A DNA stretch of 55,260 nt from Pseudoflavonifractor phocaeensis (GTDB lineage: Bacteria; Bacillota; Clostridia; Oscillospirales; Oscillospiraceae): contig NZ_JACLZC010000013.1 in the NCBI RefSeq assembly GCF_016901735.1, positions 1-55,260 on the forward strand, given 5' to 3'. The notes beneath the pieces are model-generated. The model did not search any database. It had not been told where the DNA came from and saw nothing but the letters and a program-made list of their open reading frames with translations. Shown in pieces: positions 17,450-25,807 of this stretch (positions are counted from its first letter, which is position 1; each line of letters opens with the position of its first letter). Made by a program: the position numbers and the translations under genes.

Positions 17450-17520
17450 TATGTTTTAATTTTATACGAAATCCATAAAAATAGCAAGGAATTTTTGGCG
17501 GCGCATTGCAGAAAAATCCC

Positions 17521-17548
17521 TTGCAATTTTTTGCAAAAAGCATATAAT
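17521..17548 (+). promoter_or_regulatory. Sigma-A promoter of kdgA-kdgK
   Basis: TTGCAA at 17521-17526 and TATAAT at 17543-17548 are spaced by 16 bases. They precede the kdgA start by 84 bases, leaving a leader that could hold regulator binding sites. Confidence 0.75.
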
Positions 17549-17632
17549 AAAGTCAGTTCAAGAATTTATAAAACACGGTTCCGTATTATGAAACAGCAGC
17601 CGGAGCCGAATATAAATTTGGAGGTAATTGGT

Positions 17633-18280
17633 ATGCAGGATCTCAACCAGCGCATCTCCCAGATCGGCGTCGTGCCGGTCATTAAGCTCAACAACCCCGA
17701 GCGGGACGCGGCCAATCTGGCCAAGGCTCTGTGCGCGGGCGGCGTGCCCGTGGCGGAGGTCACCTTCCGTGCCGCCGGCGCTGCCAAGGCCATGAAGATC
17801 ATGAAGGATACCTGCCCCGAGATGATGGTGGGCGCCGGTACCGTCCTCACCACCGCCCAGGTGGACGAGGCTCTGGAGGCGGGCGCTGAGTTCATCGTCA
17901 CCCCCGGCCTGGATCCCGAGATCGTCACCTACTGCCAGTCCAAGGGCGTGGCCGTCTACCCCGGCTGCACCACCGCCACCGACTATCACACCGCCTACAA
18001 GCTGGGCCTGGAGCTCATCAAGTTCTTCCCCGCCGAGCAGTCCGGCGGCATCGCCAAGATCAAGGCCCTGAGCGCCCCCTTCGCCATGTTCAAGGTCATG
18101 CCCACCGGCGGCATCTCCCTGAAAAACCTGGGCGACTACCTGAAAGTGCCCGTCATCGCCGCCTGCGGCGGTTCCTACATGGTCACCGCCGACCTGATCG
18201 ACGGCCAGAAGTGGGATGAGATCACCGACCTGTGCAAGAAGTCTGTTGAAATCGTGAAGGAGGTCCGCGGCAATGGCTAA
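17633..18280 (+). CDS. kdgA: KDPG/KHG aldolase (2-keto-3-deoxy-6-phosphogluconate aldolase)
   Basis: This 215-residue class I aldolase splits 2-keto-3-deoxy-6-phosphogluconate to pyruvate and glyceraldehyde-3-phosphate. The catalytic Glu is in VAEVTFR, the substrate-binding Thr in VTPGLDPE, and the Schiff-base Lys (about residue 130) in LELIKFFPAEQSGG. Length fits the family (about 213). ATG 17633 follows GGAGG at 17620-17624; the longer open frame from 17495 crosses the promoter and is not used. It overlaps kdgK by 8 bases. Confidence 0.95.
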   Translation: MQDLNQRISQIGVVPVIKLNNPERDAANLAKALCAGGVPVAEVTFRAAGAAKAMKIMKDTCPEMMVGAGTVLTTAQVDEALEAGAEFIVTPGLDPEIVTYCQSKGVAVYPGCTTATDYHTAYKLGLELIKFFPAEQSGGIAKIKALSAPFAMFKVMPTGGISLKNLGDYLKVPVIAACGGSYMVTADLIDGQKWDEITDLCKKSVEIVKEVRGNG

Positions 18281-19301
18281 GATTGTTACCTTTGGTGAGC
18301 TGATGATCCGGCTCCAGCCCTACAACTACGAGCGTTTCGTCCAGGCCGATCACCTGGAGTTCTCCTTCGGCGGCGGCGAGGCCAACGTGGCCGTCTCCCT
18401 GGCTAACTACGGCATGGACGCCTCCTTCGTCACCAAGCTGCCCGCCCACGCCATCGGCCAGGCGGCGGTCAACTCCCTGCGCCGCTTCGGCGTGGATACC
18501 AGCAAGATCACCCGCGGCGGCGATCGCGTGGGCATCTACTTCAACGAGAAGGGTGCCTCTCAGCGCGGCTCCGTGTGCATCTATGACCGGGCCCACTCCG
18601 CCATCCAGGAGGCCTCCACTTCCGACTTCGACTGGGACGCCATCTTTGAGGGCGCCGACTGGTTCCACTTCACCGGCATCACCCCCGCCCTGGGCCCCAA
18701 CGTGGTGGACATCTGCCGCGAGGCCTGCCAGGCTGCCAAGAAGCACAACGTGAAGATCTCCTGCGACCTGAACTACCGCGGCAAGCTGTGGACCCGCGAG
18801 CAGGCCCGGGAGGCCATGACCGATCTCTGCCACTACGTGGACGTGTGCATCTCCAACGAGGAGGACGCCAAGGACGTGTTCGGCATCGAGGCCGAGGCCA
18901 CCGATATCTACGCCGGCGAGATCAACCGCGAGGGCTACAAGTCCGTGGCCAAGCAGCTGGCCGACAAGTTCGGCTTTGAGAAGGTGGCCATCACCCTGCG
19001 CGAGTCCCACTCCGCCTTCGACAACGGCTGGAGCGCCATGCTGTACGACGTGGCTTCCGGTGAGTTCTGCTTCTCCAAGAAGTATGACCTGCACATCATC
19101 GACCGCGTGGGCGGCGGCGACTCCTTCGGCGGCGGCCTGATTTACTCCCTGCTCTCCGGCAAGTCCACTCAGGACGCCGTGGAGTTCGCCGTGGCTGCTT
19201 CCGCCCTGAAGCACTCCATCGAGGGCGACTACAACATGGTCACCGTATCCGAGGTGGAGAAGCTGGCCGGCGGCGACGGTTCCGGCCGCATCCAGCGCTA
19301 A
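18273..19301 (+). CDS. kdgK: 2-keto-3-deoxygluconate kinase
   Basis: The 342-residue PfkB-family kinase phosphorylates 2-keto-3-deoxygluconate to KDPG, feeding KdgA. The N-terminal FGELMIRLQPYN and SFGGGEANVAVSLANYG are typical of KdgK, and the C-terminal PfkB anion-hole motif is present as DRVGGGDSFGGGLIYSLL, with Gly in place of the usual Ala in GAGD. The AISNEED-type block (CISNEEDAKDVFG) is also family-specific. It overlaps kdgA and completes a full glucuronate-to-pyruvate route in this window. Confidence 0.93.
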   Translation: MAKIVTFGELMIRLQPYNYERFVQADHLEFSFGGGEANVAVSLANYGMDASFVTKLPAHAIGQAAVNSLRRFGVDTSKITRGGDRVGIYFNEKGASQRGSVCIYDRAHSAIQEASTSDFDWDAIFEGADWFHFTGITPALGPNVVDICREACQAAKKHNVKISCDLNYRGKLWTREQAREAMTDLCHYVDVCISNEEDAKDVFGIEAEATDIYAGEINREGYKSVAKQLADKFGFEKVAITLRESHSAFDNGWSAMLYDVASGEFCFSKKYDLHIIDRVGGGDSFGGGLIYSLLSGKSTQDAVEFAVAASALKHSIEGDYNMVTVSEVEKLAGGDGSGRIQR

Positions 19302-19348
19302 TCATTTTGTTATTCCTCTCCTGTTATATTGTGTTACCTTATGTGAGG

Positions 19349-19391
19349 CCGATCCCCGCCGTCCCTTCGGACGGCGGGGATCGGTCTTTTT
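19349..19391 (+). terminator. Rho-independent terminator after kdgK
   Basis: A 16-bp stem (19349-19364 with 19369-19384) and CTTC loop are followed by TCTTTTT. It begins 48 bases after the kdgK stop. Confidence 0.93.
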
Positions 19392-19492
19392 GCGTGCTGT
19401 CCTCGCGGCCGGAAATTTGTTGCCGAACCCGCCGGACCACTGTGGGACAATAGACCCATCCCAACCACAACCGGACAGAAAGGAGAAGCACC

Positions 19493-20188
19493 ATGAAACA
19501 GAATACAGCCCTTCCTGTGCGGCAGGACCCGGGCGACGCCGAACTCATCCAGTACATCAAGTCCTACATGTTCATCAAGGGCTTTGCCGTGGGGAAATCC
19601 CTCAAGCAGACCATGGTGGCCCTCTCCCTGGCCCGGCAGCTCCACGACGGGCAGCACCGCAAGGACGGCACCCCCTATATCGCCCACCCCCTGAAGGTGT
19701 GCTCCACCCTCATCAGCTACGGCATCGACGACGACGTCACCCTGGCCGCCGCCCTCCTGCACGACGTGCTGGAGGACTGCGGGGACCGCCTTCCCCTGGG
19801 GGGCAGGGAGCTGGTGCTCCAGTACCACCTGGACCAGGAAATTTTGGACTTGCTGTCTCTGCTGACCAAGGAGTCCGGCCTGGACGACCATGAGCTGGCC
19901 GTTTACTTCGGGCGAATCCAGGCAAACCCCAAGGCCGCTCTCATCAAGCTCAGCGACCGCCTCCACAACAGCAGCACCCTCTACACCTTCACCTTCCAGC
20001 GGATGCGCAAGTACCTCCGGGAGACCGCCCGCTTCCTCCTGCCCATGGCCTCTTACTGCAAGAGATACTATCCCGACTACGCCAACGCCTTCGGCATCCT
20101 GAAAAGCGGCATCGACAGCATGAACCGCAGCATGAGCGTCATGCTGGATAAGATCGAGGCTATGGCGGTATGCCAGGGGAAAAACTGA
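19493..20188 (+). CDS. Stand-alone HD-domain protein, RelA/SpoT hydrolase-like
   Basis: The 231-residue protein carries the metal-dependent HD hydrolase domain of SpoT-type enzymes: HRKDGTPYIAHPLKV, then AALLHDVLED (the HDxxED motif) and IKLSDRLHN. The (p)ppGpp synthetase, TGS and ACT domains are all missing, so it resembles small alarmone hydrolases (Mesh1-like). Degradation of (p)ppGpp or of another pyrophosphorylated nucleotide is the likely role; the substrate is inferred. GAAAGGAG precedes the ATG at 19493. No partner synthetase is nearby. It lies between the kdgK terminator and the promoter of the kinase cluster, so it appears monocistronic. Confidence 0.75.
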   Translation: MKQNTALPVRQDPGDAELIQYIKSYMFIKGFAVGKSLKQTMVALSLARQLHDGQHRKDGTPYIAHPLKVCSTLISYGIDDDVTLAAALLHDVLEDCGDRLPLGGRELVLQYHLDQEILDLLSLLTKESGLDDHELAVYFGRIQANPKAALIKLSDRLHNSSTLYTFTFQRMRKYLRETARFLLPMASYCKRYYPDYANAFGILKSGIDSMNRSMSVMLDKIEAMAVCQGKN

Positions 20189-20228
20189 AATTTTTACACA
20201 ATTACGCCGAATATGCGGGGGTTCTGTC

Positions 20229-20257
20229 TTGCAATGGGGGAAAGAATCGTGTAAGAT
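20229..20257 (+). promoter_or_regulatory. Sigma-A promoter of the kinase/NTPase cluster
   Basis: TTGCAA at 20229-20234 and TAAGAT at 20252-20257 have a 17-base spacer. Transcription would start near 20264, leaving a leader of about 175 bases before the first gene. Confidence 0.65.
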
Positions 20258-20375
20258 ATTTCCTGCAAGCAGATGCGGAGAGACGGTCGGAATGGTACAG
20301 ATATAGCGCGCCAGGGGCAATACTCTGAACTCCGGGGGCGTAGTGTGCGCCGGCTTGCGGAACATTCAGCAATGA

Positions 20376-20422
20376 GGGACATCATGCTTATGCGATGGAA
20401 TAAGCGGGATGTCCCTTTCTTT
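20376..20422 (+). terminator. Terminator-like leader hairpin (possible attenuator)
   Basis: GGGACATC (20376-20383) pairs with GATGTCCC (20408-20415), with further internal GCTTA/TAAGC pairing, and is followed by TTTCTTT. It sits inside the leader of the kinase cluster, 18 bases before the first start codon. It would limit read-through unless relieved. The ribosome site GGAGG follows at 20426-20430. Confidence 0.6.
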
Positions 20423-20439
20423 CATGGAGGTCTGCGGTT

Positions 20440-21693
20440 ATGTTGGGACAGTATGAGACAAGGATATCAAAGGGGAATTTGAGCCAGATCCTTCACCGGA
20501 ATATGACGCCGGCGGAAATGATTCAGTTTTTGGAGAAAGGCGCCGTTTACCGCTCCTTTCTCGACGTGCTGCGGGCGGTATACCCCCAAAGCGACCTGGC
20601 CGACCGGCTGCTGGCCGGCCTCATGGACATCGCCGGCGACTGCGAGAAAAAAGAGGCGGACGCACTGCGCAAAAACGTGTCCAACTGGCTCAAGGGGAAC
20701 AGTATGCCCCAAAACCGGGAGCAGCTGTTTAAGATTTGCTTTGCTCTGGGCCTGAGCGAGGCCGCCGCCAACAAGGTGCTGTCCAGCGCCGCGGAGACCG
20801 GCATCCATTACCGCAATCCCAGGGAGCTGGTCTACGCCTTCGCCCTGCGGACGGGGATGACCTATCAGGCGGCGGCGGCGCTGGACCGGGAGCTGTCGGC
20901 AGTCTACGGCCCGGCGGTGGAGCAGGCGGAGGCCCGGCGGGCGGAGCAGTGGAAGGGAAAGCAAAGCCGGGCCGGCCAGGAGTCCGGCGCGGGGGAGACG
21001 GGGGACGAGGAGCCCCATTTCTTTACCCAGCAGGTGCTCCGCCGCTTTGAGACGGTGACCACCGCGGAGGAGCTGCGCCTCTTTTTCGCCGAGCACAGCG
21101 CCGACCTGGGGACCATCCACGAAAGCGCCTATGAAAAATTCCGCAAGCTCCTTTCCGTCCTTCAGGAGCCGGAGGATATGGTCCTCTCCCAGAGCGGAGG
21201 CGGGGAGAGCTACTCCCTGGACCGCATCGCCGAGGAATATTTTCGCATGAACGTCCCCCAGGGCCGGGCCACCAAGCAGTACGGCTATCTCCAAAAGACC
21301 ATGAAGAAAAACTGGCCCGGCGCCACCGAGCTCAACAAGATGAAAAACCGGAAAATCGACGTGAGCCGCAAGGCGCTGCTGCTCCTCTTCCTCATCACCG
21401 AGGATTTCCTCTTTTCGGAGGACCTCCAATACAGCGACAAAGACTCCGAGGACGCCGCCTGGTACATCCCGGAGGAGGACGAGTCCCCCAGAGACCGGCT
21501 GGAGGTGGTGCTCAGCAAGATCAACCTCTTTTTGGAGATCTATGGTATGAACCAGCTGGACCCGGGCAACCCCTTTGATTGTCTCTTCCTGTACGCCTTG
21601 GCGGCGGCCTACGACGATGCCTTTTTGAGCGACGCCTTCAGCGCGGCGCTGAAGGCACTCTTCCCCACAGGAGAGGAGGCATCCGCCGACTGA
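20440..21693 (+). CDS. HTH-like protein of unknown function, first gene of the kinase/NTPase cluster
   Basis: I do not recognise a named family for this 417-residue soluble protein. Residues about 60-115 (NVSNWLKGNSMPQNREQL, then ICFALGLSEAAANKVL) read like a Cro/C1-type helix-turn-helix fold, followed by a second helical unit. A low-complexity linker rich in Gly, Glu and Ala (about residues 170-190) leads to an all-helical C-terminal half with TRATKQYGYLQ-like and RKALLLLFLITEDF segments. There is no signal peptide or membrane segment. It stands first in the cluster, 19 bases before the kinase gene, so it may regulate the cluster or be an adaptor or substrate of the kinase. These roles are inference. 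Confidence 0.6.
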   Translation: MLGQYETRISKGNLSQILHRNMTPAEMIQFLEKGAVYRSFLDVLRAVYPQSDLADRLLAGLMDIAGDCEKKEADALRKNVSNWLKGNSMPQNREQLFKICFALGLSEAAANKVLSSAAETGIHYRNPRELVYAFALRTGMTYQAAAALDRELSAVYGPAVEQAEARRAEQWKGKQSRAGQESGAGETGDEEPHFFTQQVLRRFETVTTAEELRLFFAEHSADLGTIHESAYEKFRKLLSVLQEPEDMVLSQSGGGESYSLDRIAEEYFRMNVPQGRATKQYGYLQKTMKKNWPGATELNKMKNRKIDVSRKALLLLFLITEDFLFSEDLQYSDKDSEDAAWYIPEEDESPRDRLEVVLSKINLFLEIYGMNQLDPGNPFDCLFLYALAAAYDDAFLSDAFSAALKALFPTGEEASAD

Positions 21694-21712
21694 TATTGGA
21701 TTGGGAGGAACT

Positions 21713-24652
21713 ATGACCGCACATCGACAAGCCCGCGCCGCCGGCAGTATCCTGACTCTGGGCGGCATTCCCTACCGGCTGGACGCCGTGGAGGGCTGGG
21801 GCAGCAGCGCCATCGTCTACCAGGCGTCCTACCCCGACAGCCTTAACGCCCAGGCCCGCCACCATGTATTCATCAAGGAGCTCTTTCCCCTGGGCAAGGG
21901 GGGCATTTACCGGGACCGGGAGGGGAACATCCGCTGCGACCCGGAGGAGGCCGACCGGATGGAGCTCTACCGCCAGCGGTTTTTTCAGGGCAATCAGGCC
22001 AATCTGGACCTGCTCAGCCGGGCGCCCCAGGGCGCTTCGGGCAACCTGAATTCCTATGAGGCGTACGGTACCTATTATTCGGTGCTGGCCGTCCACGGCG
22101 GGAAAAACCTCAAGGACCTTCTGGACCACAAGGGGACCTTTTCCCTGCGGGAGGCGGCGGTCATCCTGGAAAAGGTGCTGGACGCCCTGGAGCTCTTTCA
22201 CCAAAACGACCTGCTCCATCTGGACATCAGCCCGGACAATATCCTTCTGCTCCCGCAGCAGGCCCTGCTCATCGATTATAACAGCGTGTGGGATACCCGC
22301 TGTACCGATTTCAGCGACTTTTCCTTCAGCCAGAAGGAGGGCTATACCGCGCCGGAGGTGCGCCTTCAAAACACGGCGGAGATCGGCTATGCCACCGACC
22401 TCTACTCCTGCTGCGCGGTGTTTTTCCACCTGCTGGCCGGCCGGCGGCTGAAAGAGGAGGAGACGGTGGGGAGCGGAATGCCCCAGCGTCTCTCCGCCGC
22501 GCTGGCAAAGCCCCTGAAAGAGGTCCCCGCCACGGCCGCCGCAAAGAGCATACAGCTTTTGTGCCGGGGGCTCCACACCCTGAGCCGCAAGCGCTATCCC
22601 TCCGTCCGGGCCATGCGGGAGGACCTGGAGGAGCTGGTGCGGCGTATCGACGGAAAAGGGATCACCCACAGCGCCCTGTGGGAGAGCAGCCGGGGGGCGT
22701 GGATGCGCCGCAAGGGAAAGGAGTCCCCCTATCTGGACCAGATGGTCCGGGGACCGGAGGGAGACATGGACCGGCCGGCCCTGGCCGCGGCCCTGAGCCG
22801 GGGGGACTGCTGCCTGCTGACCGGTCCGGGCGGCATGGGCAAGAGCCGGCTGCTGGAGGAGCTTTGGCGGTCCGGGACGGCGGTTTACCGCCCCGACCGG
22901 CCGGTTTTCTGGTATCTGGCCCTCAAGGACTACCAGGAGAGCGGCGGCGCTTCCGGCTTTCTCCGTCAGTCCATCCTCAACGGCCTGCGCTTCTCCCCCC
23001 AGCAGCCCACCTATCAGGACGCCCTCCATCAGCTGGAGGAGCTCTTTGACCGGGTGGGACCGGGGGGGCAGGTGTCGGTGGTGGTGCTGTTGGACGGACT
23101 CAACGAGGCCGGTCCCCGGCAGGAGCCCCTTTTGCAGGAGATCGAGGGCCTGAGCAAACGACCCGGCGTGGGGGTGGTAGTCACCCACCGCTCGGACGGC
23201 GTGCGGGATTACGGCCTGTCCGGCTTCCGGCCCCTTACCCTCCTTCCCCTGCGCCGGGAGCAGGTGGACCGCCAGCTGGAGGATGCGGGACAAACCGCCC
23301 CGGAGGACGAGGCTTTACGTACCCTCCTGACCAATCCCATGATGCTCTTTCTCTATCTGGAGGCCCAGAGCGCCGGTCCGGACCAGCCGGAGAGCAAGCC
23401 CCCAACCTCCATGGAGGAGCTGGTGGCCCGCTATCTGGAACAGCTGGGCCAGCGGGCCGCCAGAGCCGACGCCGGCAGCCGGGAAAAGCAGCTTTGCAGC
23501 CGCTACATCCTCCACCACCTCCTGCCGGACATCGCCGCCGAAATGGCCCGGCAAAAAAAGACCCTCCTCACCTTTGGGCGTCTGTGCGCCATCGCCGACA
23601 AGAGCTACCGCAACCTGCGCAGCGCCTCCTTCGGCGCCGCCTTCCCCGCCTACCGGGGCAAATCCCGCCTCATGCTGGCCGGCATCCACGGTCCGGCGGA
23701 GTGGTATGATCTGGCCGTCCGGGAGCAGCTTATCGACCGCTTTGCCCTCCTCACCGAGACCGCCGGGGGCCATTACGGCCTGCGGCACGATAATTTCCAG
23801 GAGGTGCTGGCCAGGGAGGCCAGAGACAACCGCCGGCGGTTCCGCCTGGGTCTGTGGCGCGCCTGGCGGGTGAGAGGCGCGGCGATCCTGGCGGCGGCGG
23901 CGCTGACAGTGGGCGGCGGCGCGGCGCTGGCGGGGCGTCTGGTCCCCGGCGCGCTGACTGGCCAGGTCTCCTACAACCAGGAGGAAGCGGCCCTTATTTA
24001 TGACGCCCTCACCTGCCTAAACGGCAATCTGGGCAAGTGGAGCAGCCAGGTTTCCGCCCAACAGGCCATTCTGGAGCAGGCCGCCATCAGCGACGTTCTG
24101 GACAATCAGGACAGCCGGGCCAGAGCGGACCTGGCCGGCTTCATCGACCATAAGCGGCAGCAGCTGGACGCCTTTTACGCCGCGCCGCTGGATGACGGGC
24201 TGCGGCAGGCGCTGGAACCGCTGGAAGAGAAAAAGGACCTTTTCTCCATTGCGGATCTGGAGCGCCTGTGCCGCTGCCCGACGGAGATGGAGACGGTATC
24301 CGACGCCGCCCTGGACTGGCTGCGGCAGAGCCTGTGTGAGCCGGACAGCATCTATGACAGCCGGGACAAGCGGGAACGCCTTGTTTATGCCTACCAGACC
24401 TATCTGGAGGCGGAGGTCCGCTATGTGTCCTACCTGTTGGCGGAGCTGCTGGCCCAGATGACCCAGGAGCAGCAGGAGCAGGTGACCCAGACCCTCACCT
24501 ACCTGGAGGCATTTGGGGACTTCTACGACGGACCGGGCAGTGTGGACCCGGCGCGGCTCCCGGACGGCGCCAAGCAGGCCTATGAGACCCTGAAAACCGC
24601 CCGGCTGGAAATGGCCAGCCAGGGCTATCCCATCCAATGGCCGGAGGAATGA
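21713..24652 (+). CDS. Membrane-anchored Ser/Thr protein kinase fused to a STAND/NACHT-like NTPase
   Basis: This 979-residue protein has four parts. Residues 20-310 are a Hanks-type kinase: glycine loop EGWGSSAIVY, Lys55 in VFIKELFP, catalytic loop HLDISPDN (Asp171, Asn176), Asp188 in LLIDYN in place of DFG, and APE at about 223. Residues 360-710 are a P-loop NTPase with Walker A GPGGMGKS (371-378), Walker B VVVLLDGLNE (456-465) and the STAND-type closing motif GLRHDNFQEVLA. One transmembrane helix follows (about 722-744), then an outside helical domain of about 235 residues. The start is ATG 21713 behind GGGAGG. It probably couples an external signal to kinase and NTPase switching; that is inferred from architecture. 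HLD for HRD and DYN for DFG are atypical, but the catalytic residues are kept. Confidence 0.8.
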   Translation: MTAHRQARAAGSILTLGGIPYRLDAVEGWGSSAIVYQASYPDSLNAQARHHVFIKELFPLGKGGIYRDREGNIRCDPEEADRMELYRQRFFQGNQANLDLLSRAPQGASGNLNSYEAYGTYYSVLAVHGGKNLKDLLDHKGTFSLREAAVILEKVLDALELFHQNDLLHLDISPDNILLLPQQALLIDYNSVWDTRCTDFSDFSFSQKEGYTAPEVRLQNTAEIGYATDLYSCCAVFFHLLAGRRLKEEETVGSGMPQRLSAALAKPLKEVPATAAAKSIQLLCRGLHTLSRKRYPSVRAMREDLEELVRRIDGKGITHSALWESSRGAWMRRKGKESPYLDQMVRGPEGDMDRPALAAALSRGDCCLLTGPGGMGKSRLLEELWRSGTAVYRPDRPVFWYLALKDYQESGGASGFLRQSILNGLRFSPQQPTYQDALHQLEELFDRVGPGGQVSVVVLLDGLNEAGPRQEPLLQEIEGLSKRPGVGVVVTHRSDGVRDYGLSGFRPLTLLPLRREQVDRQLEDAGQTAPEDEALRTLLTNPMMLFLYLEAQSAGPDQPESKPPTSMEELVARYLEQLGQRAARADAGSREKQLCSRYILHHLLPDIAAEMARQKKTLLTFGRLCAIADKSYRNLRSASFGAAFPAYRGKSRLMLAGIHGPAEWYDLAVREQLIDRFALLTETAGGHYGLRHDNFQEVLAREARDNRRRFRLGLWRAWRVRGAAILAAAALTVGGGAALAGRLVPGALTGQVSYNQEEAALIYDALTCLNGNLGKWSSQVSAQQAILEQAAISDVLDNQDSRARADLAGFIDHKRQQLDAFYAAPLDDGLRQALEPLEEKKDLFSIADLERLCRCPTEMETVSDAALDWLRQSLCEPDSIYDSRDKRERLVYAYQTYLEAEVRYVSYLLAELLAQMTQEQQEQVTQTLTYLEAFGDFYDGPGSVDPARLPDGAKQAYETLKTARLEMASQGYPIQWPEE

Positions 24653-24674
24653 CGGCCGGAAAAGGAAAAGGAAG

Positions 24675-25649
24675 ATGAATATGAAAAAAAACACCATGAG
24701 AGGTACGGCGGCGTTGCTGCTGCTCCTGTTTTTGGCGGGCTGTGCCGCCGATCAGCCCGCGACCGGGAACCAGACGGAGTCCGGAAAACGCTGGAACATC
24801 TCGGAGGATTTTGAACGGGTGACCCAGGATTTCAGCCGGCACTACGGCTCGTATGATGAGGATGGGTTCCGGTACGACCAGGCGCTGGCGGCCGTGGGAG
24901 ATTATCTGGAGGGTACGGGCGACCGGCAGACGGCGGAGACCGCGCTGCAGGATACCATAGACGCCTATCAGCAGTCTATAGACCAGATCCAGCCCTTTTC
25001 CGCCGATGAGGCGCTGACACGGAGCCTCCAGGCCTGCGGCATTTCCGTGGAGGAGTATGAGATGTTCGTCAACAGCCGGGCGCAAAACATCGACTCCAAT
25101 CAAACCAGTCTCATTACGCTGCTCTATCTCATTCAGATTATGGACGTGGACCCCGAGGCGAGTACGGACCTGGCCTTTCTGTACGAACTCGACACGGCGG
25201 AACAGGAGTGTATGCGGGGCTATTACTATTACGGCTCCCTCAACTACTGGTTTGCCGGTGCCCGGGAGGAGGAGCTGGATTACCTTCAGACGGAGATAAT
25301 CCCCAACTTCCGCTCCTATATCATAGAAAACGACCTGTGGTACGACGACAGAGAGGCGGTGGAGGACAGAGTCGCGGATTATCTGGACCAGCTGCTGGAC
25401 ATTGGGCTCCAAATGGCCCAGCATGTGGGCCAGGCCCAGGCCGACCTCTATGAGATGGAGCAGGACTATCAGCAGGTGCTGGACGATGAGGCGCTGTTGG
25501 AGCGGCTTCTGGAGATCAGCCAGCGGCTGGAAGAGCTGAGCGAAGAGATTGCCCAAACCAACGATGGTGAGCGCCTGGCCGAGTTGGAAGTGGAGTTTTA
25601 CCGGCTGGTGGCGGAATACGAGGCGCTGACCGGCGAAAAGATCGAATAA
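24675..25649 (+). CDS. Lipoprotein of unknown function in the kinase/NTPase cluster
   Basis: The 324-residue product begins with a lipoprotein signal (KKNTMRG, a leucine-rich core, LFLAGC) and is then entirely helical, acidic and rich in Tyr, Gln and Glu, with a coiled-coil-like end (ISQRLEELSEEIAQ). It would be anchored outside the membrane, the same side as the C-terminal helical domain of the kinase-NTPase encoded 22 bases upstream. The two may form a sensing pair; this is inference. ATG 24675 is immediately followed by an in-frame ATG at 24681, which has the better ribosome spacing. A terminator follows the gene. No family recognised. Confidence 0.7.
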   Translation: MNMKKNTMRGTAALLLLLFLAGCAADQPATGNQTESGKRWNISEDFERVTQDFSRHYGSYDEDGFRYDQALAAVGDYLEGTGDRQTAETALQDTIDAYQQSIDQIQPFSADEALTRSLQACGISVEEYEMFVNSRAQNIDSNQTSLITLLYLIQIMDVDPEASTDLAFLYELDTAEQECMRGYYYYGSLNYWFAGAREEELDYLQTEIIPNFRSYIIENDLWYDDREAVEDRVADYLDQLLDIGLQMAQHVGQAQADLYEMEQDYQQVLDDEALLERLLEISQRLEELSEEIAQTNDGERLAELEVEFYRLVAEYEALTGEKIE

Positions 25650-25659
25650 AGCGCGGCAA

Positions 25660-25701
25660 AAAAGCCCGATGCGGAATGGGAGTATTCCACATCGGGCTTT
25701 T
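25660..25701 (+). terminator. Terminator after the lipoprotein gene
   Basis: AAAAGCCCGATG (25660-25671) pairs with CATCGGGCTTTT (25690-25701), with an additional GGAAT/ATTCC pairing inside. The arm ends in TTTTCTGT. It separates the first three genes of the cluster from the pseudokinase and Sel1 genes. Confidence 0.88.
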
Positions 25702-25807
25702 CTGTGTCCAAGGGACGGCGCAGGGGCGGAAATAGTCTGCGGGTCGCCGCCCGCTTCCCTGCTACAATAAGGACACCAAAACGAATACGGAATGTTGGAG
25801 GTGGATG

